NCBI GenBank assembly: GCA_018806915.1 | Contig: JAGKQI010000049.1 | Span: forward strand, 2,024,400-2,088,399 | DNA: 64,000 bases | Source of the DNA: Phytophthora colocasiae | Lineage: Eukaryota; Oomycota; Peronosporomycetes; Peronosporales; Peronosporaceae | Direction: 5' to 3' | Shown here: in pieces, positions 41,601 through 56,600 of the stretch | Numbering within the stretch: the stretch's first letter is position 1 | Layout of the letters: every line of letters starts with the position of its first letter | Position numbers and translations under genes: made by a program | Notes under the pieces: generated by a model | Told to the model about the DNA's origin: nothing | Databases searched by the model: none | What the model saw: the letters and a program-made list of their open reading frames with translations, nothing else

Positions 41601-44600
41601 CAAGGGTGTCTGTTTGACCATACCGAATCCGACTACAAACCACAGACAGCCGTTTTATGTCAAGTTCGTAGCCAATCAGCGGATAGAAGCAGCCTGCAAC
41701 AACATTACAGTGGCTACTAGTACACTCACGGATAGAAAGCACGACACGGAATACACGCAGCATACATGCTCGGTTTCGTGCTGCAAACAGGTGGTATACG
41801 TATATACATAGTCGGTGCACATCCTAGAAGCGGAAAAGTGTGTCGTTTGTTTCCTCCCACGTGCGTGTTCGCGTGCATTGTATACGCCATCTTTACATAG
41901 ACGGGGCGGAATGGTTGTGCACATACATGACCCGCCACCGGTACCACTCGACGCGCCTTGATCCGTAGATACGATTTGCGCCGCGACTTGCCCGCTACCG
42001 CCAACTACAACGCACACAGTCTCGTCTCAAAGTTTGTCCTCCGGCCCCACGATCCGGCGCAACCCTATATATATGTTTCAGCCGATACACGTGTATCGGC
42101 GGGGTCCGGGGGTCCCCCTCAACCGGTTTTGCCCCTCTGTCGGGGGTCCCATTTGCCCTTTATCGTGGTGTCCCCCAACCCACAGTTAACAGTTTTGGGC
42201 ACCTCGATATCACTAGTTTGGTTTTGAACTCCTTCGCCAGACAGAAGAAGCTCAGGAGGGCCAAGTTGGTGCAAAATTCGCGCGAAAAAACAGCCACTCG
42301 TAAGATGTCGATGTCTACATGGTTCACTATGAGAATGGATATAGAAGGGCGTGTATACACGCAATAACCAATCAGCGATTAGATTGTAATACTGCAGCAA
42401 CTACAGACCTGGCGGGCCTGAAATTTCGCAAGGGTGTCTGTTTGACCATACCGAATCCGACTACAAACCACAGACAGCCGTTTTATGTCAAGTTCGTAGC
42501 CAATCAGCGGATAGAAGCAGCCTGCAACAACATTACAGTGGCTACTAGTACACTCACGGATAGAAAGCACGACACGGAATACACGCAGCATACATGCTCG
42601 GTTTCGTGCTGCAAACAGGTGGTATACGTATATACATAGTCGGTGCACATCCTAGAAGCGGAAAAAGTGTGTCGTTTGTTTCCTCCCACGTGCGTGTTCG
42701 CGTGCATTGTATACGCCATCTTTACATAGACGGGGCGGAATGGTTGTGCACATACATGACCCGCCACCGGTACCACTCGACGCGCCTTGATCCGTAGATA
42801 CGATTTGCGCCGCGACTTGCCCGCTACCGCCAACTACAACGCACACAGTCTCGTCTCAAAGTTTGTCCTCCGGCCCCACGATCCGGCGCAACCCTATATA
42901 TATGTTTCAGCCGATACACGTGTATCGGCGGGGTCCGGGGTCCCTCAACCGGTTTTGCCCTCTGTCGGGGGTCCCTTTGCCCTGTATCGTGGGGTCCCCA
43001 ACCCAAAGTTAACAGTTTTGGGCACCTCGATATCACTAGTTTGGGTTTTGAACTCTCTTCGCCAGACAGAAGAAGCTCAGGAGGGCCAAGTTGGTGCAAA
43101 ATTCGCGCGAAAAAAACAGCCACTCGTAAGATGTCGATGTCTACATGGTTCAATATGAGAATGTAGATAGAAGGGCGTGTATACACGCAATAACCAATCA
43201 GCGATTAGATTGTAATACTGCAGCAACTACAGACCTGGCGGGCCTGAAATTTCGCAAGGGTGTCTGTTTGACCATACCGAATCCGACTACAAACCACAGA
43301 CAGCCGTTTTATGTCAAGTTCGTAGCCAATCAGCGGATAGAAGCAGCCTGCAACAACATTACAGTGGCTACTAGTACACTCACGGATAGAAAGCACGACA
43401 CGGAATACACGCAGCATACATGCTCGGTTTCGTGCTGCAAACAGGTGGTATACGTATATACATAGTCGGTGCACATCCTAGAAGCGGAAAAGTGTGTCGT
43501 TTGTTTCCTCCCACGTGCGTGTTCGCGTGCATTGTATACGCCATCTTTACATAGACGGGGCGGAATGGTTGTGCACATACATGACCCGCCACCGGTACCA
43601 CTCGACGCGCCTTGATCCGTAGATACGATTTGCGCCGCGACTTGCCCGCTACCGCCAACTACAACGCACACAGTCTCGTCTCAAAGTTTGTCCTCCGGCC
43701 CCACGATCCGGCGCAACCCTATATATATGTTTCAGCCGATACACGTGTATCGGCGGGGTCCGGGGGTCCCTCAACCGGTTTTGCTCTCTGTCGGGGGTCC
43801 CTTTGCCCTGTATCGTGGGGTCCCCAACCCAAAGTTAACAGTTTTGGGCACCTCGATATCACTAGTTTGGTTTTGAACTCCTTCGCCAGACAGAAGAAGC
43901 TCAGGAGGGCCAAGTTGGTGCAAAATTCGCGCGAAAAAACAGCCACTCGTAAGATGTCGATGTCTACATGGTTCACTATGAGAATGGATATAGAAGGGCG
44001 TGTATACACGCAATAACCAATCAGCGATTAGATTGTAATACTGCAGCAACTACAGACCTGGCGGGCCTGAAATTTCGCAAGGGTGTCTGTTTGACCATAC
44101 CGAATCCGACTACAAACCACAGACAGCCGTTTTATGTCAAGTTCGTAGCCAATCAGCGGATAGAAGCAGCCTGCAAACAACATTACAGTGGCTACTAGTA
44201 CACTCACGGATAGAAAGCACGACACGGAATACACGCAGCATACATGCTCGGTTTCGTGCTGCAAACAGGTGGTATACGTATATACATAGTCGGTGCACAT
44301 CCTAGAAGCGGAAAAGTGTGTCGTTTGTTTCCTCCCACGTGCGTGTTCGCGTGCATTGTATACGCCATCTTTACATAGACGGGGCGGAATGGTTGTGCAC
44401 ATACATGACCCGCCACCGGTACCACTCGACGCGCCTTGATCCGTAGATACGATTTGCGCCGCGACTTGCCCGCTACCGCCAACTACAACGCACACAGTCT
44501 CGTCTCAAAGTTTGTCCTCCGGCCCCACGATCCGGCGCAACCCTATATATATGTTTCAGCCGATACACGTGTATCGGCGGGGTCCGGGGGTCCCCTCAAC

Positions 44601-47600
44601 CGGTTTTGCCTCTCTGTCGGGGGTCCCTTTGCCCTGTATCGTGGGGTCCCCAAACCCAATGTTAACTGTTTTGGGCACCTATATATCACTAGTTTGTTGT
44701 TTTTAAATCATTCGCCAGACAGAAGAAGCTCAGGAGGGCCAAGTTGGTGCAAAATTCGCGCGAAAAAAAAACAGCCACTCGTAAGATGTCGATGTCTACA
44801 TGGTTCACTATGAGAATGGATATAGAAGGGCGTGTATACACGCAATAACCAATCAGCGATTAGATTGTAATACTGCAGCAACTACAGACCTGGCGGGCCT
44901 GAAATTTCGCAAGGGTGTCTGTTTGACCATACCGAATCCGACTACAAACCACAGACAGCCGTTTTATGTCAAGTTCGTAGCCAATCAGCGGATAGAAGCA
45001 GCCTGCAACAACATTACAGTGGCTACTAGTACACTCACGGATAGAAAGCACGACACGGAATACACGCAGCATACATGCTCGGTTTCGTGCTGCAAACAGG
45101 TGGTATACGTATATACATAGTCGGTGCACATCCTAGAAGCGGAAAAGTGTGTCGTTTGTTTCCTCCCACGTGCGTGTTCGCGTGCATTGTATACGCCATC
45201 TTTACATAGACGGGGCGGAATGGTTGTGCACATACATGACCCGCCACCGGTACCACTCGACGCGCCTTGATCCGTAGATACGATTTGCGCCGCGACTTGC
45301 CCGCTACCGCCAACTACAACGCACACAGTCTCGTCTCAAAGTTTGTCCTCCGGCCCCACGATCCGGCGCAACCCTATATATATGTTTCAGCCGATACACG
45401 TGTATCGGCGGGGTCCGGGGGTCCCTCAACCGGTTTTGCCTCTGTCGGGGGTCCCTTTGCCCTGTATCGTGGGGTCCCCAACCCAAAGTTAACAGTTTTG
45501 GGCACCTCGATATCACTAGTTTGGTTTTGAACTCCTTCGCCAGACAGAAGAAGCTCAGGAGGGCCAAGTTGGTGCAAAATTCGCGCGAAAAAACAGCCAC
45601 TCGTAAGATGTCGATGTCTACATGGTTCACTATGAGAATGGATATAGAAGGGCGTGTATACACGCAATAACCAATCAGCGATTAGATTGTAATACTGCAG
45701 CAACTACAGACCTGGCGGGCCTGAAATTTCGCAAGGGTGTCTGTTTGACCATACCGAATCCGACTACAAACCACAGACAGCCGTTTTATGTCAAGTTCGT
45801 AGCCAATCAGCGGATAGAAGCAGCCTGCAACAACATTACAGTGGCTACTAGTACACTCACGGATAGAAAGCACGACACGGAATACACGCAGCATACATGC
45901 TCGGTTTCGTGCTGCAAACAGGTGGTATACGTATATACATAGTCGGTGCACATCCTAGAAGCGGAAAAGTGTGTCGTTTGTTTCTCCCACGTGCGTGTTC
46001 GCGTGCATTGTATACGCCATCTTTACATAGACGGGGCGGAATGGTTGTGCACATACATGACCCGCCACCGGTACCACTCGACGCGCCTTGATCCGTAGAT
46101 ACGATTTGCGCCGCGACTTGCCCGCTACCGCCAACTACAACGCACACAGTCTCGTCTCAAAGTTTGTCCTCCGGCCCCACGATCCGGCGCAACCCTATAT
46201 ATATGTTTCAGCCGATACACGTGTATCGGCGGGGTCCGGGGGTCCCTCAACCGGTTTTGCCCTCTGTCGGGGGTCCCTTTGCCCTGTATCGTGGGGTCCC
46301 CAACCCAAAGTTAACAGTTTTGGGCACCCTCGATATCACTAGTTTGGTTTTGAACTCCTTCGCCAGACAGAAGAAGCTCAGGAGGGCCAAGTTGGTGCAA
46401 AATTCGCGCGAAAAAACAGCCACTCGTAAGATGTCGATGTCTACATGGTTCACTATGAGAATGGATATAGAAGGGCGTGTATACACGCAATAACCAATCA
46501 GCGATTAGATTGTAATACTGCAGCAACTACAGACCTGGCGGGCCTGAAATTTCGCAAGGGTGTCTGTTTGACCATACCGAATCCGACTACAAACCACAGA
46601 CAGCCGTTTTATGTCAAGTTCGTAGCCAATCAGCGGATAGAAGCAGCCTGCAACAACATTACAGTGGCTACTAGTACACTCACGGATAGAAAGCACGACA
46701 CGGAATACACGCAGCATACATGCTCGGTTTCGTGCTGCAAACAGGTGGTATACGTATATACATAGTCGGTGCACATCCTAGAAGCGGAAAAGTGTGTCGT
46801 TTGTTTCCTCCCACGTGCGTGTTCGCGTGCATTGTATACGCCATCTTTACATAGACGGGGCGGAATGGTTGTGCACATACATGACCCGCCACCGGTACCA
46901 CTCGACGCGCCTTGATCCGTAGATACGATTTGCGCCGCGACTTGCCCGCTACCGCCAACTACAACGCACACAGTCTCGTCTCAAAGTTTGTCCTCCGGCC
47001 CCACGATCCGGCGCAACCCTATATATATGTTTCCAGCCGATACACGTGTATCGGCGGGGTCCGGGGTCCCCTCAACCGGTTTTGCCTCTGTCGGGGGTCC
47101 CTTTGCCCTGTATCGTGGGGTCCCCAACCCAAAGTTAACAGTTTTGGGCACCTCGATATCACTAGTTTGGTTTTGAACTCCTTCGCCAGACAGAAGAAGC
47201 TCAGGAGGGCCAAGTTGGTGCAAAATTCGCGCGAAAAAACAGCCACTCGTAAGATGTCGATGTCTACATGGTTCACTATGAGAATGGATATAGAAGGGCG
47301 TGTATACACGCAATAACCAATCAGCGATTAGATTGTAATACTGCAGCAACTACAGACCTGGCGGGCCTGAAATTTCGCAAGGGTGTCTGTTTGACCATAC
47401 CGAATCCGACTACAAACCACAGACAGCCGTTTTATGTCAAGTTCGTAGCCAATCAGCGGATAGAAGCAGCCTGCAACAACATTACAGTGGCTACTAGTAC
47501 ACTCACGGATAGAAAGCACGACACGGAATACACGCAGCATACATGCTCGGTTTCGTGCTGCAAACAGGTGGTATACGTATATACATAGTCGGTGCACATC

Positions 47601-50600
47601 CTAGAAGCGGAAAAGTGTGTCGTTTGTTTCCTCCCACGTGCGTGTTCGCGTGCATTGTATACGCCATCTTTACATAGACGGGGCGGAAATGGTTGTGCAC
47701 ATACATGACCCGCCACCGGTACCACTCGACGCGCCTTGATCCGTAGATACGATTTGCGCCGCGACTTGCCCGCTACCGCCAACTACAACGCACACAGTCT
47801 CGTCTCAAAGTTTGTCCTCCGGCCCCACGATCCGGCGCAACCCTATATATATGTTTCAGCCGATACACGTGTATCGGCGGGGTCCGGGGGTCCCTCAACC
47901 GGTTTTGCCTCTGTCGGGGGTCCCTTTGCCCTGTATCGTGGGGTCCCCAACCCAAAGTTAACAGTTTTGGGCACCTCGATATCACTAGTTTGGTTTTGAA
48001 CTCTTCGCCAGACAGAAGAAGCTCAGGAGGGCCAAGTTGGTGCAAAATTCGCGCGAAAAAAACAGCCACGCGTAAGCTGTCGATGTCTACATGGTTCACG
48101 ATGAGTATGGTCCGATATAGAAGGGCGTGTATACACGCAATAACCAATCAGCGATTAGATTGTAATACTGCAGCAACTACAGACCTGGCGGGCCTGAAAT
48201 TTCGCAAGGGTGTCTGTTTGACCATACCGAATCCGACTACAAACCACAGACAGCCGTTTTATGTCAAGTTCGTAGCCAATCAGCGGATAGAAGCAGCCTG
48301 CAACAACATTACAGTGGCTACTAGTACACTCACGGATAGAAAGCACGACACGGAATACACGCAGCATACATGCTCGGTTTCGTGCTGCAAACAGGTGGTA
48401 TACGTATATACATAGTCGGTGCACATCCTAGAAGCGGAAAAGTGTGTCGTTTGTTTCCTCCCACGTGCGTGTTCGCGTGCATTGTATACGCCATCTTTAC
48501 ATAGACGGGGCGGAAATGGTTGTGCACATACATGACCCGCCACCGGTACCACTCGACGCGCCTTGATCCGTAGATACGATTTGCGCCGCGACTTGCCCGC
48601 TACCGCCAACTACAACGCACACAGTCTCGTCTCAAAGTTTGTCCTCCGGCCCCACGATCCGGCGCAACCCTATATATATGTTTCAGCCGATACACGTGTA
48701 TCGGCGGGGTCCGGGGGTCCCCTCAACCGGTTTTGCCCTCTGTCGGGGGTCCCTTTGCCCTGTATCGTGGGGTCCCCAACCCAAAGTTAACAGTTTTGGG
48801 CACCTCGATATCACTAGTTTGGGTTTTGAACTCCTTCGCCAGACAGAAGAAGCTCAGGAGGGCCAAGTTGGTGCAAAATTCGCGCGAAAAAACAGCCACT
48901 CGTAAGATGTCGATGTCTACATGGTTCACTATGAGAATGGATATAGAAGGGCGTGTATACACGCAATAACCAATCAGCGATTAGATTGTAATACTGCAGC
49001 AACTACAGACCTGGCGGGCCTGAAATTTCGCAAGGGTGTCTGTTTGACCATACCGAATCCGACTACAAACCACAGACAGCCGTTTTATGTCAAGTTCGTA
49101 GCCAATCAGCGGATAGAAGCAGCCTGCAACAACATTACAGTGGCTACTAGTACACTCACGGATAGAAAGCACGACACGGAATACACGCAGCATACATGCT
49201 CGGTTTCGTGCTGCAAACAGGTGGTATACGTATATACATAGTCGGTGCACATCCTAGAAGCGGAAAAGTGTGTCGTTTGTTTCCTCCCACGTGCGTGTTC
49301 GCGTGCATTGTATACGCCATCTTTACATAGACGGGGCGGAATGGTTGTGCACATACATGACCCGCCACCGGTACCACTCGACGCGCCTTGATCCGTAGAT
49401 ACGATTTGCGCCGCGACTTGCCCGCTACCGCCAACTACAACGCACACAGTCTCGTCTCAAAGTTTGTCCTCCGGCCCCACGATCCGGCGCAACCCTATAT
49501 ATATGTTTCAGCCGATACACGTGTATCGGCGGGGTCCGGGGTCCCTCAACCGGTTTTGCCCTCTGTCGGGGGTCCCTTTGCCCTGTATCGTGGGGTCCCC
49601 AACCCAAAGTTAACAGTTTTGGGCACCTCGATATCACTAGTTTGGTTTTGAACTCCTTCGCCAGACAGAAGAAGCTCAGGAGGGCCAAGTTGGTGCAAAA
49701 TTCGCGCGAAAAAACAGCCACTCGTAAGATGTCGATGTCTACATGGTTCACTATGAGAATGGATATAGAAGGGCGTGTATACACGCAATAACCAATCAGC
49801 GATTAGATTGTAATACTGCAGCAACTACAGACCTGGCGGGCCTGAAATTTCGCAAGGGTGTCTGTTTGACCATACCGAATCCGACTACAAACCACAGACA
49901 GCCGTTTTATGTCAAGTTCGTAGCCAATCAGCGGATAGAAGCAGCCTGCAAACAACATTACAGTGGCTACTAGTACACTCACGGATAGAAAGCACGACAC
50001 GGAATACACGCAGCATACATGCTCGGTTTCGTGCTGCAAACAGGTGGTATACGTATATACATAGTCGGTGCACATCCTAGAAGCGGAAAAGTGTGTCGTT
50101 TGTTTCCTCCCTCGTGCGTGTTCGCGTGCATTGTATACGCCATCTTTACATAGACGGGGCGGAATGGTTGTGCACATACATGACCCGCCACCGGTACCAC
50201 TCGACGCGCCTTGATCCGTAGATACGATTTGCGCCGCGACTTGCCCGCTACCGCCAACTACAACGCACACAGTCTCGTCTCAAAGTTTGTCCTCCGGCCC
50301 CACGATCCGGCGCAACCCTATATATATGTTTCAGCCGATACACGTGTATCGGCGGGGTCCGGGGTCCCTCAACCGGTTTTGCCCCTCTGTCGGGGGTCCC
50401 TTTGCCCTGTATCGTGGGGTCCCCAACCCAAAGTTAACAGTTTTGGGCACCTCGATATCACTAGTTTGGTTTTGAACTCCTTCGCCAGACAGAAGAAGCT
50501 CAGGAGGGCCAAGTTGGTGCAAAATTCGCGCGAAAAAAACAGCCACTCGTAAGATGTCGATGTCTACATGGTTCACTATGAGAATGGATATAGAAGGGCG

Positions 50601-53600
50601 TGTATACACGCAATAACCAATCAGCGATTAGATTGTAATACTGCAGCAACTACAGACCTGGCGGGCCTGAAATTTCGCAAGGGTGTCTGTTTGACCATAC
50701 CGAATCCGACTACAAACCACAGACAGCCGTTTTATGTCAAGTTCGTAGCCAATCAGCGGATAGAAGCAGCCTGCAACAACATTACAGTGGCTACTAGTAC
50801 ACTCACGGATAGAAAGCACGACACGGAATACACGCAGCATACATGCTCGGTTTCGTGCTGCAAACAGGTGGTATACGTATATACATAGTCGGTGCACATC
50901 CTAGAAGCGGAAAAGTGTGTCGTTTGTTTCCTCCCACGTGCGTGTTCGCGTGCATTGTATACGCCATCTTTACATAGACGGGGCGGAATGGTTGTGCACA
51001 TACATGACCCGCCACCGGTACCACTCGACGCGCCTTGATCCGTAGATACGATTTGCGCCGCGACTTGCCCGCTACCGCCAACTACAACGCACACAGTCTC
51101 GTCTCAAAGTTTGTCCTCCGGCCCCACGATCCGGCGCAACCCTATATATGTTTCAGCCGATACACGTGTATCGGCGGGGTCCGGGGGTCCCCCTCAACCG
51201 GTTTTGCCCTCTGTCGGGGGTCCCTTTGCCCTGTATCGTGGGGTCCCCAACCCAAAGTTAACAGTTTTGGGCACCCTGATATCACTAGTTTGGTTTTGAA
51301 CTCCTTCGCCAGACAGAAGAAGCTCAGGAGGGCCAAGTTGGTGCAAAATTCGCGCGAAAAAACAGCCACTCGTAAGATGTCGATGTCTACATGGTTCACT
51401 ATGAGAATGGATATAGAAGGGCGTGTATACACGCAATAACCAATCAGCGATTAGATTGTAATACTGCAGCAACTACAGACCTGGCGGGCCTGAAATTTCG
51501 CAAGGGTGTCTGTTTGACCATACCGAATCCGACTACAAACCACAGACAGCCGTTTTATGTCAAGTTCGTAGCCAATCAGCGGATAGAAGCAGCCTGCAAC
51601 AACATTACAGTGGCTACTAGTACACTCACGGATAGAAAGCACGACACGGAATACACGCAGCATACATGCTCGGTTTCGTGCTGCAAACAGGTGGTATACG
51701 TATATACATAGTCGGTGCACATCCTAGAAGCGGAAAAGTGTGTCGTTTGTTTCTCCCACGTGCGTGTTCGCGTGCATTGTATACGCCATCTTTACATAGA
51801 CGGGGCGGAATGGTTGTGCACATACATGACCCGCCACCGGTACCACTCGACGCGCCTTGATCCGTAGATACGATTTGCGCCGCGACTTGCCCGCTACCGC
51901 CAACTACAACGCACACAGTCTCGTCTCAAAGTTTGTCCTCCGGCCCCACGATCCGGCGCAACCCTATATATATGTTTCCAGCCGATACACGTGTATCGGC
52001 GGGGTCCGGGGTCCCCTCAACCGGTTTTGCCTCTCTGTCGGGGGTCCCTTTGCCCTGTATCGTGGGGTCCCCAACCCAAAGTTAACAGTTTTGGGCACCT
52101 CGATATCACTAGTTTGGTTTTGAACTCCTTCGCCAGACAGAAGAAGCTCAGGAGGGCCAAGTTGGTGCAAAATTCGCGCGAAAAAACAGCCACTCGTAAG
52201 ATGTCGATGTCTACATGGTTCACTATGAGAATGGATATAGAAGGGCGTGTATACACGCAATAACCAATCAGCGATTAGATTGTAATACTGCAGCAACTAC
52301 AGACCTGGCGGGCCTGAAATTTCGCAAGGGTGTCTGTTTGACCATACCGAATCCGACTACAAACCACAGACAGCCGTTTTATGTCAAGTTCGTAGCCAAT
52401 CAGCGGATAGAAGCAGCCTGCAACAACATTACAGTGGCTACTAGTACACTCACGGATAGAAAGCACGACACGGAATACACGCAGCATACATGCTCGGTTT
52501 CGTGCTGCAAACAGGTGGTATACGTATATACATAGTCGGTGCACATCCTAGAAGCGGAAAAGTGTGTCGTTTGTTTCCTCCCACGTGCGTGTTCGCGTGC
52601 ATTGTATACGCCATCTTTACATAGACGGGGCGGAATGGTTGTGCACATACATGACCCGCCACCGGTACCACTCGACGCGCCTTGATCCGTAGATACGATT
52701 TGCGCCGCGACTTGCCCGCTACCGCCAACTACAACGCACACAGTCTCGTCTCAAAGTTTGTCCTCCGGCCCCACGATCCGGCGCAACCCTATATATGTTT
52801 CAGCCGATACACGTGTATCGGCGGGGTCCGGGGTCCCCTCAACCGGTTTTGCCCCTCTGTCGGGGGTCCCTTTGCCCTGTATCGTGGGGTCCCCAACCCA
52901 AAGTTAACAGTTTTGGGCACCTCGATATCACTAGTTTGGTTTTGAACTCCTTCGCCAGACAGAAGAAGCTCAGGAGGGCCAAGTTGGTGCAAAATTCGCG
53001 CGAAAAAACAGCCACTCGTAAGATGTCGATGTCTACATGGTTCACTATGAGAATGGATATAGAAGGGCGTGTATACACGCAATAACCAATCAGCGATTAG
53101 ATTGTAATACTGCAGCAACTACAGACCTGGCGGGCCTGAAATTTCGCAAGGGTGTCTGTTTGACCATACCGAATCCGACTACAAACCACAGACAGCCGTT
53201 TTATGTCAAGTTCGTAGCCAATCAGCGGATAGAAGCAGCCTGCAACAACATTACAGTGGCTACTAGTACACTCACGGATAGAAAGCACGACACGGAATAC
53301 ACGCAGCATACATGCTCGGTTTCGTGCTGCAAACAGGTGGTATACGTATATACATAGTCGGTGCACATCCTAGAAGCGGAAAAGTGTGTCGTTTGTTTCC
53401 TCCCACGTGCGTGTTCGCGTGCATTGTATACGCCATCTTTACATAGACGGGGCGGAAATGGTTGTGCACATACATGACCCGCCACCGGTACCACTCGACG
53501 CGCCTTGATCCGTAGATACGATTTGCGCCGCGACTTGCCCGCTACCGCCAACTACAACGCACACAGTCTCGTCTCAAAGTTTGTCCTCCGGCCCCACGAT

Positions 53601-56600
53601 CCGGCGCAACCCTATATATATGTTTCAGCCGATACACGTGTATCGGCGGGGTCCGGGGTCCCTCAACCGGTTTTGCCCTCTGTCGGGGGTCCCTTTGCCC
53701 TGTATCGTGGGGTCCCCAACCCAAAGTTAACAGTTTTGGGCACCCTGATATCACTAGTTTGGTTTTGAACTCCTTCGCCAGACAGAAGAAGCTCAGGAGG
53801 GCCAAGTTGGTGCAAAATTCGCGCGAAAAAAAAACAGCCACTCGTAAGATGTCGATGTCTACATGGTTCACTATGAGAATGGATATAGAAGGGCGTGTAT
53901 ACACGCAATAACCAATCAGCGATTAGATTGTAATACTGCAGCAACTACAGACCTGGCGGGCCTGAAATTTCGCAAGGGTGTCTGTTTGACCATACCGAAT
54001 CCGACTACAAACCACAGACAGCCGTTTTATGTCAAGTTCGTAGCCAATCAGCGGATAGAAGCAGCCTGCAACAACATTACAGTGGCTACTAGTACACTCA
54101 CGGATAGAAAGCACGACACGGAATACACGCAGCATACATGCTCGGTTTCGTGCTGCAAACAGGTGGTATACGTATATACATAGTCGGTGCACATCCTAGA
54201 AGCGGAAAAGTGTGTCGTTTGTTTCCTCCCACGTGCGTGTTCGCGTGCATTGTATACGCCATCTTTACATAGACGGGGCGGAATGGTTGTGCACATACAT
54301 GACCCGCCACCGGTACCACTCGACGCGCCTTGATCCGTAGATACGATTTGCGCCGCGACTTGCCCGCTACCGCCAACTACAACGCACACAGTCTCGTCTC
54401 AAAGTTTGTCCTCCGGCCCCACGATCCGGCGCAACCCTATATATATGTTTCAGCCGATACACGTGTATCGGCGGGGTCCGGGCAACCGGTTTTGCCTCTG
54501 TCGGGGGTCCCTTTGCCCTGTATCGTGGGGTCCCCAACCCAAAGTTAACAGTTTTGGGCACCTGATATCACTAGTTTGGTTTTGAACTCCTTCGCCAGAC
54601 AGAAGAAGCTCAGGAGGGCCAAGTTGGTGCAAAATTCGCGCGAAAAAACAGCCACTCGTAAGATGTCGATGTCTACATGGTTCACTATGAGAATGGATAT
54701 AGAAGGGCGTGTATACACGCAATAACCAATCAGCGATTAGATTGTAATACTGCAGCAACTACAGACCTGGCGGGCCTGAAATTTCGCAAGGGTGTCTGTT
54801 TGACCATACCGAATCCGACTACAAACCACAGACAGCCGTTTTATGTCAAGTTCGTAGCCAATCAGCGGATAGAAGCAGCCTGCAACAACATTACAGTGGC
54901 TACTAGTACACTCACGGATAGAAAGCACGACACGGAATACACGCAGCATACATGCTCGGTTTCGTGCTGCAAACAGGTGGTATACGTATATACATAGTCG
55001 GTGCACATCCTAGAAGCGGAAAAGTGTGTCGTTTGTTTCTCCCACGTGCGTGTTCGCGTGCATTGTATACGCCATCTTTACATAGACGGGGCGGAATGGT
55101 TGTGCACATACATGACCCGCCACCGGTACCACTCGACGCGCCTTGATCCGTAGATACGATTTGCGCCGCGACTTGCCCGCTACCGCCAACTACAACGCAC
55201 ACAGTCTCGTCTCAAAGTTTGTCCTCCGGCCCCACGATCCGGCGCAACCCTATATATATGTTTCAGCCGATACACGTGTATCGGCGGGGTCCGGGGTCCC
55301 TCAACCGGTTTTGCCCTCTGTCGGGGGTCCCTTTGCCCTGTATCGTGGGGTCCCCAACCCAAAGTTAACAGTTTTGGGCACCTCGATATCACTAGTTTGG
55401 TTTTGAACTCCTTCGCCAGACAGAAGAAGCTCAGGAGGGCCAAGTTGGTGCAAAATTCGCGCGAAAAAACAGCCACTCGTAAGATGTCGATGTCTACATG
55501 GTTCACTATGAGAATGGATATAGAAGGGCGTGTATACACGCAATAACCAATCAGCGATTAGATTGTAATACTGCAGCAACTACAGACCTGGCGGGCCTGA
55601 AATTTCGCAAGGGTGTCTGTTTGACCATACCGAATCCGACTACAAACCACAGACAGCCGTTTTATGTCAAGTTCGTAGCCAATCAGCGGATAGAAGCAGC
55701 CTGCAACAACATTACAGTGGCTACTAGTACACTCACGGATAGAAAGCACGACACGGAATACACGCAGCATACATGCTCGGTTTCGTGCTGCAAACAGGTG
55801 GTATACGTATATACATAGTCGGTGCACATCCTAGAAGCGGAAAAGTGTGTCGTTTGTTTCCTCCCACGTGCGTGTTCGCGTGCATTGTATACGCCATCTT
55901 TACATAGACGGGGCGGAATGGTTGTGCACATACATGACCCGCCACCGGTACCACTCGACGCGCCTTGATCCGTAGATACGATTTGCGCCGCGACTCTGCC
56001 CGCTACCGCCAACTACAACGCACACAGTCTCGTCTCAAAGTTTGTCCTCCGGCCCCACGATCCGGCGCAACCCTATATATGTTTCCAGCCGATACACGTG
56101 TATCGGCGGGGTCCGGGGTCCCTCAACCGGTTTTGCCTCTGTCGGGGGTCCCTTTGCCCTGTATCGTGGGGTCCCCAACCCAAAGTTAACAGTTTTGGGC
56201 ACCCTGATATCACTAGTTTGGTTTTGAACTCCTTCGCCAGACAGAAGAAGCTCAGGAGGGCCAAGTTGGTGCAAAATTCGCGCGAAAAAAACAGCCACTC
56301 GTAAGATGTCGATGTCTACATGGTTCACTATGAGAATGGATATAGAAGGGCGTGTATACACGCAATAACCAATCAGCGATTAGATTGTAATACTGCAGCA
56401 ACTACAGACCTGGCGGGCCTGAAATTTCGCAAGGGTGTCTGTTTGACCATACCGAATCCGACTACAAACCACAGACAGCCGTTTTATGTCAAGTTCGTAG
56501 CCAATCAGCGGATAGAAGCAGCCTGCAACAACATTACAGTGGCTACTAGTACACTCACGGATAGAAAGCACGACACGGAATACACGCAGCATACATGCTC